NCBI RefSeq assembly: GCF_014656545.1
Contig: NZ_BNDS01000003.1
Coordinates: 271,887-335,886 of the forward strand
From: Neobacillus kokaensis
GTDB taxonomy: Bacteria > Bacillota > Bacilli > Bacillales > Cytobacillaceae
Reading direction: 5' to 3'
DNA length: 64,000 nt
This document shows positions 8,441 through 21,394 of this stretch, in pieces; positions within the stretch are counted from its first letter, which is position 1; every line of letters starts with the position of its first letter. The notes beneath the pieces are model-generated. The model was not told the DNA's origin. It saw only the letters and a program-made list of their open reading frames with translations, and did no database searches. A program made the translations under genes and the position numbers.

Positions 8441-9226
8441 ATGGCTGGATCAACTTTAACAATCAAGGACCTGCATGTTGCAATTGAGGGGAAAGAAATC
8501 TTAAAAGGTGTCAACCTCGAAATTAAAGGCGGAGAAATTCATGCTATCATGGGTCCAAACGGAACTGGTAAGTCAACTTTATCTTCTGCTATAATGGGCC
8601 ATCCAAAATATGAAGTGACAAGCGGAAGCATCACTTTAGATGATCAGAATGTTTTAGAAATGGAAGTAGATGAGCGTGCTCAAGCTGGTCTATTTTTAGC
8701 AATGCAATATCCAAGTGAAATCAACGGTGTGACAAATGCGGACTTCTTACGTTCAGCTATTAATGCCCGCCGTGGTGAAGGCAATGAAATTTCATTAATG
8801 AAGTTTATCCGTCAAATGGATAAGCAAATGGAATTCCTTGAAATGGATTTAGATATGGCACAGCGTTATCTAAACGAAGGATTCTCTGGCGGAGAGAAAA
8901 AACGCAATGAAATCCTTCAATTAATGATGCTTGAACCAAAGATTGCTATTTTGGACGAAATTGACTCTGGTCTTGATATCGATGCCTTAAAGGTTGTTTC
9001 AAAAGGGGTCAACCAAATGCGAGGCGAGAACTTTGGCTGCTTAATTATCACTCACTATCAACGTCTGTTAGATTATATTACTCCTGACCATGTGCATGTT
9101 ATGATGCAAGGCCGTGTTGTTAAATCAGGCGGACCAGAGCTTGCACAACGCTTAGAAGCGGAAGGTTATGACTGGATTAAGCAAGAGCTTGGCATTGAAG
9201 ATGAAACAGTTGGGCAAGAAGCTTAA
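8441..9226 (+). CDS. sufC: Fe-S assembly ATPase SufC
   Basis: A 261-residue ABC-type ATPase without membrane partners. Walker A GPNGTGKST is at 38-46, the signature FSGGEKKR at 148-155, and Walker B with D-loop IAILDEIDSGLD at 168-179. It works with SufB and SufD as the SufBCD scaffold that builds and delivers iron-sulfur clusters. First gene of the sufCDSUB operon, behind GGAGG. Confidence 0.97.
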   Translation: MAGSTLTIKDLHVAIEGKEILKGVNLEIKGGEIHAIMGPNGTGKSTLSSAIMGHPKYEVTSGSITLDDQNVLEMEVDERAQAGLFLAMQYPSEINGVTNADFLRSAINARRGEGNEISLMKFIRQMDKQMEFLEMDLDMAQRYLNEGFSGGEKKRNEILQLMMLEPKIAILDEIDSGLDIDALKVVSKGVNQMRGENFGCLIITHYQRLLDYITPDHVHVMMQGRVVKSGGPELAQRLEAEGYDWIKQELGIEDETVGQEA

Positions 9227-9248
9227 GTGTTAAGTTAGGAGGATTAAG

Positions 9249-12221
<2,973 letters not shown>

Positions 12222-12282
12222 AACGAATAGGACAGGGAACTTTATGGTCCCTTCCATCCGTTTATGAAGGAGGAATACGACG

Positions 12283-13680
12283 ATGGCAAAAAAGATGCCT
12301 GAAATCGGTGATTATAAATACGGTTTTGCCGATAAAGACGTTTCCATATTCCGGTCAAAACGTGGTCTGACACGTGAGATTGTTGAAGAGATTTCAAAGA
12401 TGAAGAATGAACCACAGTGGATGCTTGATTTCCGCTTAAAATCACTTGATATCTTCTACAGCAAGCCAATGCCGCAATGGGGCGGAGATTTAAATTCTTT
12501 AAACTTTGACGAAATTACGTATTATGTTAAACCATCTGAGAAGTCAGAGAAATCATGGGATGAAGTACCAGAAGAAATTAAAGCAACCTTTGATAAATTA
12601 GGTATTCCAGAAGCAGAACAGAAGTATCTTGCTGGTGTTTCTGCTCAGTATGAATCTGAAGTTGTTTACCACAACATGAAGGAAGACCTCGAAGAATTAG
12701 GTATCGTCTTTAAAGATACAGATTCTGCTCTAAAAGAAAATGAAGATATTTTCCGGGAGCACTGGGCAAAAGTAATTCCGCCAACTGATAATAAATTTGC
12801 AGCGCTAAACTCTGCAGTATGGTCCGGCGGCTCTTTTATCTATGTTCCGCCAGGCGTGAAGGTAGATACTCCATTACAGGCGTATTTCCGAATCAACTCT
12901 GAAAACATGGGACAATTTGAAAGAACTTTAATTATCGTTGATGAAGGCGCAAGCGTGCACTATGTAGAAGGCTGTACAGCACCAGTTTATACAACAAATT
13001 CCCTTCATAGTGCGGTTGTTGAAATCATCGTTAAAAAAGGCGGCTACTGCCGTTATACAACGATTCAAAACTGGGCTAACAACGTTTATAATCTAGTAAC
13101 GAAGCGTACTGTCTGCGAAGCAAATGCAACAATGGAATGGGTTGACGGTAACATTGGTTCTAAATTAACGATGAAATATCCGGCTGTTATCTTGAAGGGT
13201 GAAGGTGCCCGCGGCATGACTTTATCAATTGCGATTGCTGGTAAAGGTCAAGTCCAGGATACAGGTTCTAAGATGATTCACTTAGCACCTAACACATCTT
13301 CGACAATTGTTTCGAAGTCCATTTCTAAGCATGGCGGAAGTGTAAACTATCGCGGCTTGGTACATTTTGGCCGTAAAGCAGACGGCGCTCGCTCTAATAT
13401 CGAATGCGATACGTTGATTATGGATAATCAATCTACTTCGGATACGATTCCATACAACGAAGTGTTGAATAACAACATCTCACTTGAGCACGAAGCGAAG
13501 GTATCCAAGGTTTCAGAAGAGCAGCTCTTCTATTTAATGAGCCGTGGTATCTCTGAGCAGGAAGCTACTGAAATGATTGTAATGGGCTTCATCGAGCCAT
13601 TTACAAAAGAACTTCCAATGGAATACGCTGTTGAAATGAACCGTCTGATCAAGTTCGAAATGGAAGGTTCTATTGGTTAA
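12283..13680 (+). CDS. sufB: Fe-S assembly scaffold protein SufB
   Basis: A 465-residue core scaffold of the SufBCD complex. [33 protein letters not shown] and [27 protein letters not shown] are strongly conserved SufB blocks. Last gene of the operon, 61 bp after sufU with its own AAGGAGGA, followed by a GC-rich terminator. Confidence 0.97.
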   Translation: MAKKMPEIGDYKYGFADKDVSIFRSKRGLTREIVEEISKMKNEPQWMLDFRLKSLDIFYSKPMPQWGGDLNSLNFDEITYYVKPSEKSEKSWDEVPEEIKATFDKLGIPEAEQKYLAGVSAQYESEVVYHNMKEDLEELGIVFKDTDSALKENEDIFREHWAKVIPPTDNKFAALNSAVWSGGSFIYVPPGVKVDTPLQAYFRINSENMGQFERTLIIVDEGASVHYVEGCTAPVYTTNSLHSAVVEIIVKKGGYCRYTTIQNWANNVYNLVTKRTVCEANATMEWVDGNIGSKLTMKYPAVILKGEGARGMTLSIAIAGKGQVQDTGSKMIHLAPNTSSTIVSKSISKHGGSVNYRGLVHFGRKADGARSNIECDTLIMDNQSTSDTIPYNEVLNNNISLEHEAKVSKVSEEQLFYLMSRGISEQEATEMIVMGFIEPFTKELPMEYAVEMNRLIKFEMEGSIG

Positions 13681-13693
13681 TATTTTTGAAATT

Positions 13694-13727
13694 AAACCCG
13701 CTTGCCGAGCATCGGCAGGCGGGTTTT
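13694..13727 (+). terminator. Terminator of the suf operon
   Basis: AAACCCGC and GCGGGTTT, with inner TGCCG/CGGCA, then TTTTT. Confidence 0.92.
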
Positions 13728-13760
13728 TGTATGGATGCCCCATTATTATCGGGTAAGCAC

Positions 13761-14025
13761 CTCCAACTGTTCGATACCCCTTTTTAATTGTCGAGAAAGC
13801 ACCTCCAACTGTCGGATACGCCTTTTTAATTGTCGGGTAAGCACCTCCAACTGTCGGCTCCCCTTTTTCGGGTAAGCATCTCCAACTGTCGGATACGCCT
13901 TTTTAATTGTCGAGAAAGCATTTCCAACTGTCGGATACGCCTTTTTAATTGTCGAGAAAGCATCTCCAACTGTCGGCTCCCCCTTTTTAATTGTAGGGTA
14001 AACATCTCCAACTGTCGCACACTCT
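13761..14025. repeat. 42-bp tandem array built from 21-bp half units
   Basis: Seven copies of CTCCAACTGTCGG start at 13761, 13803, 13845, 13880, 13922, 13964 and 14006; spacing is 42 bp except one 35-bp unit. Inside each full unit a second related core AATTGTCGA follows at 21 bp, so AAYTGTCGR recurs every 21 bp. Each unit has a TTTTT tract. Because 42 is a multiple of three, both strands show short repetitive reading frames, but neither has a ribosome binding site. It fills the sufB-yunF gap. Confidence 0.9.
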
Positions 14026-14093
14026 TTTAATAAGTAAAAAACTCCTTTTTTAAAAAACGGTTATGCTATTATTAATAAATGGAGGTGAGTTTA

Positions 14094-14939
14094 TTGATCT
14101 ACATTGGTGTTACAGGATGGGGAGACCATGACAGCTTATATCCCAATCTAACTTCATCCCGGGTTAAGCTGAAGGAATATGCTGGCCATTTTCCAATTGT
14201 CGAAGTGGATACCGCATTTTATGCGATTCAGCCGCAGAGAAATGGCTTAAAATGGGTCAATGAAACGCCTGAATCCTTCCAATTTATTGTGAAAGCCTAT
14301 CAAGGGATGACTGGGCACCAGCGCGGGGAAATCCCGTTTGCATCGAACCAGGAAATGTTTCAGGCATTTAAAGAATCCCTCGAACCATATATCCAAACTG
14401 ATAAATTAGCAATGGTATTGTTTCAATTTCCGCCGTGGTTTGATTTACGAAAAGAAAATGTCAATTATTTAAGATGGTGTAAGAAGGAAATGAACGACAT
14501 TCCTTGTGCGCTTGAGTTCCGCCATCAATCATGGTTTATACCGAAGTACCGGCAGCAAACCTTAAGCTTTATGAAAGAGGAACAATGGATCCATAGTATA
14601 TGTGATGAGCCTCAATCTGGCGAGGGTTCGATTCCAACAGTTCTAGAAACAACATCTTTCGAAAAAGTGCTCGTTCGGTTTCATGGAAGGAATGTTTACG
14701 GCTGGCAGAAACGGAATGCTGAGAATTGGCGGGAGGTTCGCTACCTTTATCGCTATAACGAGCAGGAACTAGCGGAATGGGGTGCTCACGTCCGTACATT
14801 AGCGGAATCGACTAAAGATGTGTATCTTCTGTTTAACAATAATTCAGGCGGCGATGCAGCTGATAATGCGAAGCAGATGATGGAGCTTCTACATATTGAA
14901 TACGAAGGACTTGCACCGAGGCAGCTTGATTTATTTTAA
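14094..14939 (+). CDS. yunF: DUF72 family protein (YunF)
   Basis: A 281-residue DUF72 protein with a TIM-barrel-like pattern: IYIGVTGWGDH at the N-terminus, VEVDTAFYAIQP near residue 45, FQFPPWFD near 125 and LEFRHQSWF near 150. TTG 14094 is chosen because GGAGGTGA lies 5 nt upstream; the ATG at 14079 overlaps that Shine-Dalgarno sequence. The function is not established. It is followed by yunE, as I recall the order in B. subtilis. Confidence 0.85.
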   Translation: MIYIGVTGWGDHDSLYPNLTSSRVKLKEYAGHFPIVEVDTAFYAIQPQRNGLKWVNETPESFQFIVKAYQGMTGHQRGEIPFASNQEMFQAFKESLEPYIQTDKLAMVLFQFPPWFDLRKENVNYLRWCKKEMNDIPCALEFRHQSWFIPKYRQQTLSFMKEEQWIHSICDEPQSGEGSIPTVLETTSFEKVLVRFHGRNVYGWQKRNAENWREVRYLYRYNEQELAEWGAHVRTLAESTKDVYLLFNNNSGGDAADNAKQMMELLHIEYEGLAPRQLDLF

Positions 14940-14995
14940 CAATGGTATGCCGAACAGCAAGAAACCCTCAACTTAGACTATAGAAAGGTGAAAAT

Positions 14996-15817
14996 ATGGA
15001 ATGGATAGTATTGGTTTTAGTTGGAATTGCAGCGAGTTCCTTAGGATCGCTTATTGGTATGGGAGGGGGAATTATAGTCGTTCCTGCCCTGCTATATTTA
15101 TCTACCTTGGCGACATTCAGTCATCTTACCCCGCAGGTAGTGGTAGGGACATCGCTGTTCACCATGATTTTTACAGGGCTATCCTCAACATTAGCCTACA
15201 TGAAGCATAAAACGGTCGATTATAAAAGTGGGTTGATTTTCCTTATTGGAAGTGGTCCAGGCAGTATTCTTGGTGCTTGGGTAACGGAAAAATTAAATTT
15301 GCACTCTTTTAGTATTTATTTCGGTATTTTTATTCTACTTGTCTCCCTTGTCATGGTAGTAAAAGAAAAATTAAAGCCTCTTCCGTTCAAGAAAGAAAAG
15401 GGGATTGTTCGCAGCTTTACAGATAACAGCGGCAAGACCTTTGAATATGGTTTTAATCCCATTCTAGGTGTTTTCATTTCTTTTATTGTTGGCTTTTTGT
15501 CCGGTATTTTTGGTATTGGCGGCGGATCTTTAATGGTTCCAACGATGATTCTATTATTTTTCTTCCCGCCGCATGTGGCTACGGCAACATCAATGTTTAT
15601 GATTTTACCCACATCTATTCTTAGCTCAATCACACATATTACATTAGGGAATGTAAATTGGCTCTATGCATTAGCATTAGTCCCTGGTGCATGGGTTGGA
15701 GCGAAAGTTGGGGTATACTTAAATACAAAGCTTAAGAGCAAAACGATTGTTTTGATTATACGAATCATTTTGGTTGTTGTCGGTATACGACTCATCTATC
15801 AAGGAATTATAGGGTAG
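14996..15817 (+). CDS. yunE: TauE/SafE-family membrane transporter (YunE)
   Basis: A 273-residue integral membrane protein with about eight hydrophobic segments in two halves. Each half begins with a family glycine motif: LGSLIGMGGGIIVVPALL near 17 and GFLSGIFGIGGGSLMVP near 165. The family exports sulfite or sulfonate-derived anions; the substrate here is unknown. yunD starts 7 bp after its stop. Confidence 0.88.
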   Translation: MEWIVLVLVGIAASSLGSLIGMGGGIIVVPALLYLSTLATFSHLTPQVVVGTSLFTMIFTGLSSTLAYMKHKTVDYKSGLIFLIGSGPGSILGAWVTEKLNLHSFSIYFGIFILLVSLVMVVKEKLKPLPFKKEKGIVRSFTDNSGKTFEYGFNPILGVFISFIVGFLSGIFGIGGGSLMVPTMILLFFFPPHVATATSMFMILPTSILSSITHITLGNVNWLYALALVPGAWVGAKVGVYLNTKLKSKTIVLIIRIILVVVGIRLIYQGIIG

Positions 15818-15824
15818 TGTTAAT

Positions 15825-17171
15825 ATGGAAAAAATTCATCTTTATCATACAAATGATGTTCATAGCCATTTAGAACAGTGGCCGAGAATCCAGCAATTTT
15901 TAAAACAAAAAAGAGAACAGCATATTCAAGCAAATGAAGAGGTTTTCCTCTTTGATATCGGTGATTTTATCGACCGCTGGCATCCCTTAACAGATGCCAC
16001 AATGGGGAGAGAAAATATCCATCTCCTAAATGAAAGCCAATATACGGCCATAACGATCGGGAATAATGAGGGGGTAAATCTCCCGCATGTTGCATTGAAT
16101 CATTTGTATGATAATGCTCAATTTGATGTGCTGCTGGCTAATTTTTATCATAAAAATGGAGAAGTTCCGGAATGGGCACAGCCATATAAAATATATCAAA
16201 CAAAAGCCGGAACAAAACTCGGCGTCATTGGGCTGACGGCAAACTTTTCACATCTTTATGATTTGCTTGGCTGGAAATGTACAGATCCTTTTACAGAGTT
16301 GAAAAAGTGGATTGTACATCTGAAGGAACAAGCAGATATTATCATCCTGCTTTCGCATCTTGGCCTTCCCGATGATGAACGAATGGCCGATGAATTCCCA
16401 GAATTGGATGTGATATTGGGAGCTCATACCCATCACATGTTCGAAAAAGGAAAACTTAGCAATCATTCTCTGATTGGAGCCGCAGGAAAGTTTGGTTACT
16501 ATGTCGGTCATATTACATTAGATGTTAATCAGCAAAAAACGATTCAAAACAAAAAGGCTGTCCTCTATGATTTTGAGTCACTTCCTATCGTAGAGAATGA
16601 AATCGAACAGATTCAGTTATTTCTCGAATCTGGTAAAAAGATGCTCCAAAGTAAAGTAACAACATTGGATAAACCATTGGAGAGCAGCCTCTTTCAGGCG
16701 ACTGAATTCTCACAGTTATTATGTAAGGCAGTTAGAGAATGGAGCGGAACAGATTGTGCGATGATCAATGCCGGGCTGTTATTAGGGCCACTATCAGGCG
16801 ATGTTACTGAGTACGATTTGTTGTCCATTTGTCCTCATCCAATCAATCCAAGTGTAGTGGAACTAACAGGAGAGGAACTAGCTAAGATATTAGCTGAATC
16901 CATGAACGAAACGTTGCATCACCGCCAAATTAAAGGTCTGGGCTTCAGAGGGACTGTGTTAGGGGTCTTTGTTTATGATGGAATTCAGTTTCATTCTGGC
17001 AGCATTTTTGTTAATAATAAGAAATTAGATTCAACTAAGACTTATACTTTAGCTCTTCCTGATATGTTTACCTTTGGTCATTTTTTTAAGGAAATATTAC
17101 TGCATAAGCAGAAAAAGTATCTTCTTCCAGAATTCCTCCGTGATATTTTAAAGTGGAAGCTGCAAAACTAG
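15825..17171 (+). CDS. yunD: 5'-nucleotidase-like metallophosphoesterase (YunD)
   Basis: 448 residues without a signal peptide, so probably cytoplasmic. Calcineurin-type metal motifs: TNDVHSH (9-15), FDIGDFIDR (43-51), GNNEG (79-83, where many relatives have GNHE), LLSHLGLPDD and GAHTHHMF. The C-terminal half (about 285-448) is a 5'-nucleotidase substrate domain. Predicted to hydrolyse nucleotides or related phosphate esters; substrate unknown. Confidence 0.85.
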   Translation: MEKIHLYHTNDVHSHLEQWPRIQQFLKQKREQHIQANEEVFLFDIGDFIDRWHPLTDATMGRENIHLLNESQYTAITIGNNEGVNLPHVALNHLYDNAQFDVLLANFYHKNGEVPEWAQPYKIYQTKAGTKLGVIGLTANFSHLYDLLGWKCTDPFTELKKWIVHLKEQADIIILLSHLGLPDDERMADEFPELDVILGAHTHHMFEKGKLSNHSLIGAAGKFGYYVGHITLDVNQQKTIQNKKAVLYDFESLPIVENEIEQIQLFLESGKKMLQSKVTTLDKPLESSLFQATEFSQLLCKAVREWSGTDCAMINAGLLLGPLSGDVTEYDLLSICPHPINPSVVELTGEELAKILAESMNETLHHRQIKGLGFRGTVLGVFVYDGIQFHSGSIFVNNKKLDSTKTYTLALPDMFTFGHFFKEILLHKQKKYLLPEFLRDILKWKLQN

Positions 17172-17241
17172 TCTTTATGCCTAAGACACGATTTTCCTTT
17201 ACTGACATAGTGTGTTAGTAGGGAAAGGAGTGTGAAACCCT

Positions 17242-17544
17242 TTGATTGATTTATCACCAATTGAAATTAATGGCCATACATTTTTGGCGGTTTCTGTATT
17301 GCTTCCAAAAACAACCTTGCTAGCAATAACGAGTGATAAAGGCTATATCATGTGCGGTGCCTTGGATGTCGGTTTGTTAAATGATAAGCTTAAGGACAGA
17401 AAAATTATTGCCGGCAGGGCAGTCGGGGTGCGTACGATTGAGCAGCTGTTAGATGCACCGCTTGAGTCAGTAACAATGGAAGCAGAAGAACTAGGGATCC
17501 ATAGAGGAATGATTGGCAGGGACGCCTTGCTCAAAATGATATAA
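17242..17544 (+). CDS. yunC: DUF1805 protein (YunC)
   Basis: A 100-residue compact protein with GYIMCGALDVGLLNDKLKDRKIIAGRAVGVRT in the middle, the family hallmark. The start is TTG 17242, with AAAGGAG 11 nt upstream; no better start is available. Its function is unknown. It ends at a terminator-like hairpin. Confidence 0.82.
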   Translation: MIDLSPIEINGHTFLAVSVLLPKTTLLAITSDKGYIMCGALDVGLLNDKLKDRKIIAGRAVGVRTIEQLLDAPLESVTMEAEELGIHRGMIGRDALLKMI

Positions 17545-17573
17545 AAAAGCTTGCTTAAATAAGCAGGCTTTTT
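17543..17573 (+). terminator. Terminator after yunC
   Basis: AAAGC-TTGCTT and AAGCA-GGCTTT stem followed by TTT. A second AAGGTG/CACCTT hairpin with a T run lies at 17609-17641. Confidence 0.75.
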
Positions 17574-17665
17574 ATGTTGATTGAAGTGAAAAGCAATGCA
17601 GAGTAAGGTGCCAAGTTTTTGGGCTAGTTCACCTTTTTTTAGCATACACATAGCAAGAAGGGGTG

Positions 17666-18484
17666 ATGATTCTGGCTAAATTTCGTAAAAGACGTCTGCG
17701 GCGGGGAGCGCTGCCATTCCGATATGTCATGCTGCTATCATTCGTTTTTTTTCTGTTGTCAACAGCTATTGGGGTATTACTTGTCAATAGAGGGATTGAA
17801 CCAACATTAATGCGTTATGCTGAATCTGAAACGCGAAATATCGCTTCTATCGTGATCAATAGAGCCATCACCAAACGAACAACGAATGTCGGAGAAAGTA
17901 ATGATGTCATTATCGTAACAGCGGGAAAAAATGGAGCAGGTCAAAATGCCCAGCTCAATACGGATTTGATTAATCGGGTATTGGCGGAAACAACGGCACA
18001 AATTCAAAAAAACATCAGAGCAGCTAAACAGGGAAAACTCGCCTCCTTAGAGCAGCTTACAGATGTGGAAATAGAGACGGAAGATTCATCAACTAATAAT
18101 GCAATCCTCTGGTATGTCCCATTAGGCAGGGCAACGAATATTGCTTTATTAGGTAATTTAGGTCCAAAAATTCCTGTGGAATTCCAAGCAGTTGGTGAGG
18201 TAGAACCGGATGTAAAAATTAAAACAAAAGAAATGGGAATTAATAATACTTGGATAGAGGTATCTGTAGAAATTGAAGTTTCTGTTCAAATTATCACACC
18301 GTTTGCTACTGATATTACGAAATTAAAGCAAAGTATTCCTGTTGGCAGTACACTGGTGGAAGGTGAGGTTCCGCAATTTTATAATAGCGGCGGCGGATTA
18401 ATACCGTCAGTGCAGGTTCCCATGGAGGAAAAAGCAGACAAAAAATCCAAGAAGAAAACGGAATCAATGGAATCTAATAATTAA
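17666..18484 (+). CDS. yunB: Sporulation protein YunB
   Basis: About 272 residues, starting at ATG 17666 or the adjacent GTG 17663, behind AAGAAGGGG. A basic N-terminus is followed by one membrane segment (about 18-41); the rest should face outward. NAILWYVPLGRATNIALLGNLGPKIPV and VQIITPFA are conserved in YunB. In B. subtilis yunB is a mother-cell sporulation gene needed for proper spore formation. Convergent with lytH, with a shared hairpin. Confidence 0.9.
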   Translation: MILAKFRKRRLRRGALPFRYVMLLSFVFFLLSTAIGVLLVNRGIEPTLMRYAESETRNIASIVINRAITKRTTNVGESNDVIIVTAGKNGAGQNAQLNTDLINRVLAETTAQIQKNIRAAKQGKLASLEQLTDVEIETEDSSTNNAILWYVPLGRATNIALLGNLGPKIPVEFQAVGEVEPDVKIKTKEMGINNTWIEVSVEIEVSVQIITPFATDITKLKQSIPVGSTLVEGEVPQFYNSGGGLIPSVQVPMEEKADKKSKKKTESMESNN

Positions 18485-18485
18485 A

Positions 18486-18517
18486 AGGACTATCCACATG
18501 GACAGTCCTATTTTTTC
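18486..18517. terminator. Hairpin between convergent yunB and lytH
   Basis: AGGACTATCC and GGACAGTCCT with loop ACAT, then a T run on the plus strand. It overlaps the last codons of lytH. Confidence 0.85.
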
Positions 18518-19509
18518 TTTCTTAATTCGATCCTTTCAAGCTGTTTCCATCTTGCTAAGTGTGGGTAAGGGTCAAAAGACCATTCGGTTTTCCCATTATC
18601 CTTATACATGCCATAATGCAAATGAGGCGGGAACTTTCCTGAAGTTCCCGGTGGTCCATAGCCAGTGCTTCCTACACCGCCGATTACCATTCCCGGCTCG
18701 ACAATTTGACCGACATGGATGTCTTTAGCAAAACCGCTGAGATGTGCAAAGTAATGGTACGTATTATTAATATCACGTATTCCAATTCTCCAGCCGCCAA
18801 ACTTATTCCATCCTTTTATTTCCACAACCCCGTAGCATGTGGCTCTTACAGGAACGCCATAGTTAGCAAAAATATCGGTTCCCTCATGAATCCGCCGGCC
18901 GCCCCAGCCGCGCCTGTCGCCCCATGTGCTGCGATAGCTGTGGTTGCTATACAAAGGAACTGGGAATACGCGCTTGTCTAAATCAAGCCTGCCAAAATGT
19001 CGGTATAGTTTTGCATAGGTCGCAATGCTTCCGACGGTACGATCATGTTTATAATAGTTCCATAAACCAATTTTAATATTGTCATGATCGACTCCGTAAG
19101 AAAGCAGATAATTGGCCATGGTATACAAGACATCTTCATCGCTTTTTAAACTGGCCTTTCCGTCACCATTCCCATCAACTCCGATTCCGTTAAAAAATTG
19201 AATAATTGCTGGGTTTTCCTCTGACGGATTTGGATTTGCTGCTCCTGCCCATACCTCGGGACGAAAATAAATCCCGAGTAATCCATCAGGTTTAGGCAAA
19301 TCACGGCGCACAAGGCGAATATTTCTCTCGTATTGATCAATAGCGGCTAAATAGTACCAAGGGACTTGAGTAACCGCTTCGACCTTCTCGTAAAGCCGCA
19401 TTCGATCTTGATATGGAGTAGGAGCAGTCTCTTTGGCATGAACCCCTTTACCGGGGGAGACAGTTGTGAAACATAATAGAATGGCACTGATAATTAGAGC
19501 AACTCGCAA
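18508..19509 (-). CDS. lytH: Sporulation cell-wall endopeptidase LytH (M23)
   Basis: A 333-residue protein with an N-terminal secretion signal (about 1-25). A lytic-transglycosylase-like region containing FNGIGVDGNGDGKASL is followed by an M23 LytM domain: zinc ligands H208 and D212 in HEGTD, and HLHYG with H296 and H298. In B. subtilis LytH is a sigma-K-dependent L-Ala-D-Glu endopeptidase that trims cortex stem peptides. ATG start behind GGAGAG. Confidence 0.92.
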   Translation of the reverse strand: MRVALIISAILLCFTTVSPGKGVHAKETAPTPYQDRMRLYEKVEAVTQVPWYYLAAIDQYERNIRLVRRDLPKPDGLLGIYFRPEVWAGAANPNPSEENPAIIQFFNGIGVDGNGDGKASLKSDEDVLYTMANYLLSYGVDHDNIKIGLWNYYKHDRTVGSIATYAKLYRHFGRLDLDKRVFPVPLYSNHSYRSTWGDRRGWGGRRIHEGTDIFANYGVPVRATCYGVVEIKGWNKFGGWRIGIRDINNTYHYFAHLSGFAKDIHVGQIVEPGMVIGGVGSTGYGPPGTSGKFPPHLHYGMYKDNGKTEWSFDPYPHLARWKQLERIELRKKK

Positions 19510-19596
19510 AGGAATCTCTCCTTCCGATTAAAGTACAAGTTTAGTTTATGAATTATAAGAAATTTCATTATCGCTAATAAATGGTAAGTGATAAGC

Positions 19597-19625
19597 TTGC
19601 TTGTCGTTCCGGGTGAGAGTATGTT
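19597..19625 (+). promoter_or_regulatory. Sigma-A promoter of lipA
   Basis: TTGCTT, 17-nt spacer, TATGTT, about 48 nt upstream of the lipA start. Confidence 0.65.
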
Positions 19626-19672
19626 AAAGTGACAACAGAGGCACTTATTTTTTAAAAAATAGGGGGACGAAA

Positions 19673-20590
19673 ATGAGCAAAAAGGAAGAAGTTCTCAGGA
19701 AACCGGAATGGTTAAAAATAAAATTAAACACGAATGAATCCTACACAGGATTAAAAAAATTAATGCGTGAAAAAAACTTACATACTGTTTGTGAAGAAGC
19801 TCGCTGCCCGAATATTCATGAATGCTGGGGAGCCCGCCGGACAGCTACCTTCATGATTCTGGGGGACACATGCACGCGTGCATGTCGTTTTTGTGCGGTT
19901 AAAACGGGTTTGCCGACAGAATTAGACTGGGCAGAGCCGGAAAGAGTCGCTGATTCTGTTCAATTAATGAATCTTAAACATGTTGTTGTCACTGCGGTTG
20001 CCCGTGATGATTTAAAAGATGGCGGGGCAGCCGTTTTTGCAGAAACCGTTCGTGCAATCCGTCGGAAAAATCCGTTTACAAGCATTGAGGTCCTTCCATC
20101 TGATATGGGAGGTAAGGAAGAAAACTTAAAGACATTAATGGATGCAAAACCGGATATTTTAAACCATAATATTGAGACAGTAAAACGTTTAACGCCAAGA
20201 GTTCGTGCACGTGCTCAATATGACCGCTCACTTGAATTCCTACGCCGGGCAAAAGAAATGGAGCCGAGTATTCCAACGAAATCAAGTTTGATGATTGGTC
20301 TTGGTGAAACAAAGGAAGAAATTATTCAAGTTATGGATGATCTGCGGGCTAATCATGTAAATATTATGACGATTGGACAATACTTACAGCCAACAAAATC
20401 ACACTTAAAAGTACAAAAATATTACAGTCCTGAAGAATTTAATGAACTGCGGGAAATTGCAATGAGCAAGGGCTTTAACCATTGTGAAGCAGGACCGCTT
20501 GTGCGTTCCTCATATCATGCTGATGAACAGGTAAATGCTGCTGCGAAGCATAAACAAATGCTTGGAGAACAGAGTGCACAGGAAGCTTAA
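19673..20590 (+). CDS. lipA: Lipoyl synthase LipA
   Basis: A 305-residue radical SAM enzyme. The auxiliary cluster ligands are C40, C45 and C51 ([12 protein letters not shown]); the radical SAM triad is C67, C71 and C74 (CTRACRFC); the C-terminal RSSYHAD serine motif is present. It inserts two sulfur atoms into octanoyl groups on lipoyl domains and needs Fe-S clusters from the suf system. Terminator follows. Confidence 0.97.
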   Translation: MSKKEEVLRKPEWLKIKLNTNESYTGLKKLMREKNLHTVCEEARCPNIHECWGARRTATFMILGDTCTRACRFCAVKTGLPTELDWAEPERVADSVQLMNLKHVVVTAVARDDLKDGGAAVFAETVRAIRRKNPFTSIEVLPSDMGGKEENLKTLMDAKPDILNHNIETVKRLTPRVRARAQYDRSLEFLRRAKEMEPSIPTKSSLMIGLGETKEEIIQVMDDLRANHVNIMTIGQYLQPTKSHLKVQKYYSPEEFNELREIAMSKGFNHCEAGPLVRSSYHADEQVNAAAKHKQMLGEQSAQEA

Positions 20591-20591
20591 A

Positions 20592-20638
20592 AAGAAAGGA
20601 GTTCGGACCGAATAAACGGTCTGAACTCCTTTTCTTGT
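20592..20638. terminator. Bidirectional terminator between lipA and yutC
   Basis: AGGAGTTCGGACCG and CGGTCTGAACTCCT, flanked by A and T runs on both sides. Confidence 0.92.
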
Positions 20639-20643
20639 TTAGC

Positions 20644-21285
20644 TTATTGCATCCTTCCACGGTCTTCTTTCGATAGCCCGTTAGCGTCCTCACCGGTGTT
20701 AACGATGTTTCCTTGTGGGGATTTCTTCATTTTATTGATTACATAATTCACCTGATCCCGGGCTTTACGATTTGTAGAATCAAGGCTTGCAAGATTTTCA
20801 ACATCTTGAATTAATGTCTTATTATCAGTGACATAGACATGAAAATACCTTGGGACAACGGACATTGCTGTTCTTTTTACTTGGTCTGCCGTCATATTGC
20901 GATCTTTCGAATCAGTATCATAAGCCACTAAGACTTCTTTATCGGTAACAAGTGTCGCAGCATCATTAACATTCGGAAGATTCACACTGTATTTACTGAT
21001 AAGATGGGCTAACTGTTCACGGTCGATGGCAGTCCGATGATCATTCGTTGTATTATCATTCATCACCGGACTCTTTTGATGACGAACGAAACCGTAGTCA
21101 TTACTTACATTGCGGATTCCCTGTCCAGCGCCTTCACGATATAATTCATGCCGTTTATTATTGACATTGATGGTATTGCCGGACTCCTCATATACATCAC
21201 GGTTTCCCATATCCTTTTGACAGCCTGTTAGTGCAGTAATAGCACACAAGCCAAGTGTGATAGCGATTTTTTTCAAATCAAACAC
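20644..21285 (-). CDS. yutC: YhcN/YlaJ-type sporulation lipoprotein (YutC)
   Basis: A 213-residue protein. The lipoprotein signal ends in ALTGC with C22. The body contains VNLPNVNDAATLVTDKEVLVAYD and VKRTAMSVVPRYFHVYVTDN, the conserved YhcN/YlaJ core found in forespore and spore-germination lipoproteins. Convergent with lipA as in B. subtilis. Strong AAAGGAGG ribosome binding site. Confidence 0.88.
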   Translation of the reverse strand: MFDLKKIAITLGLCAITALTGCQKDMGNRDVYEESGNTINVNNKRHELYREGAGQGIRNVSNDYGFVRHQKSPVMNDNTTNDHRTAIDREQLAHLISKYSVNLPNVNDAATLVTDKEVLVAYDTDSKDRNMTADQVKRTAMSVVPRYFHVYVTDNKTLIQDVENLASLDSTNRKARDQVNYVINKMKKSPQGNIVNTGEDANGLSKEDRGRMQ

Positions 21286-21394
21286 CTCCTTTTATTAGAA
21301 TTACCAAATGCAAATTTTTTTTTCTTAGTAATTGATGGTTTATCGGTTATAATGGGAAGTAGACTAGGGGTGGCAAAATTAGAGGTGAAATAGC

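Noticed and set aside
13826..14030. Two opposite repetitive ORFs of 64-66 codons in the 42-bp array
   Set aside because: They arise because the repeat period is divisible by three; neither has a ribosome binding site and both extend only as far as the array.
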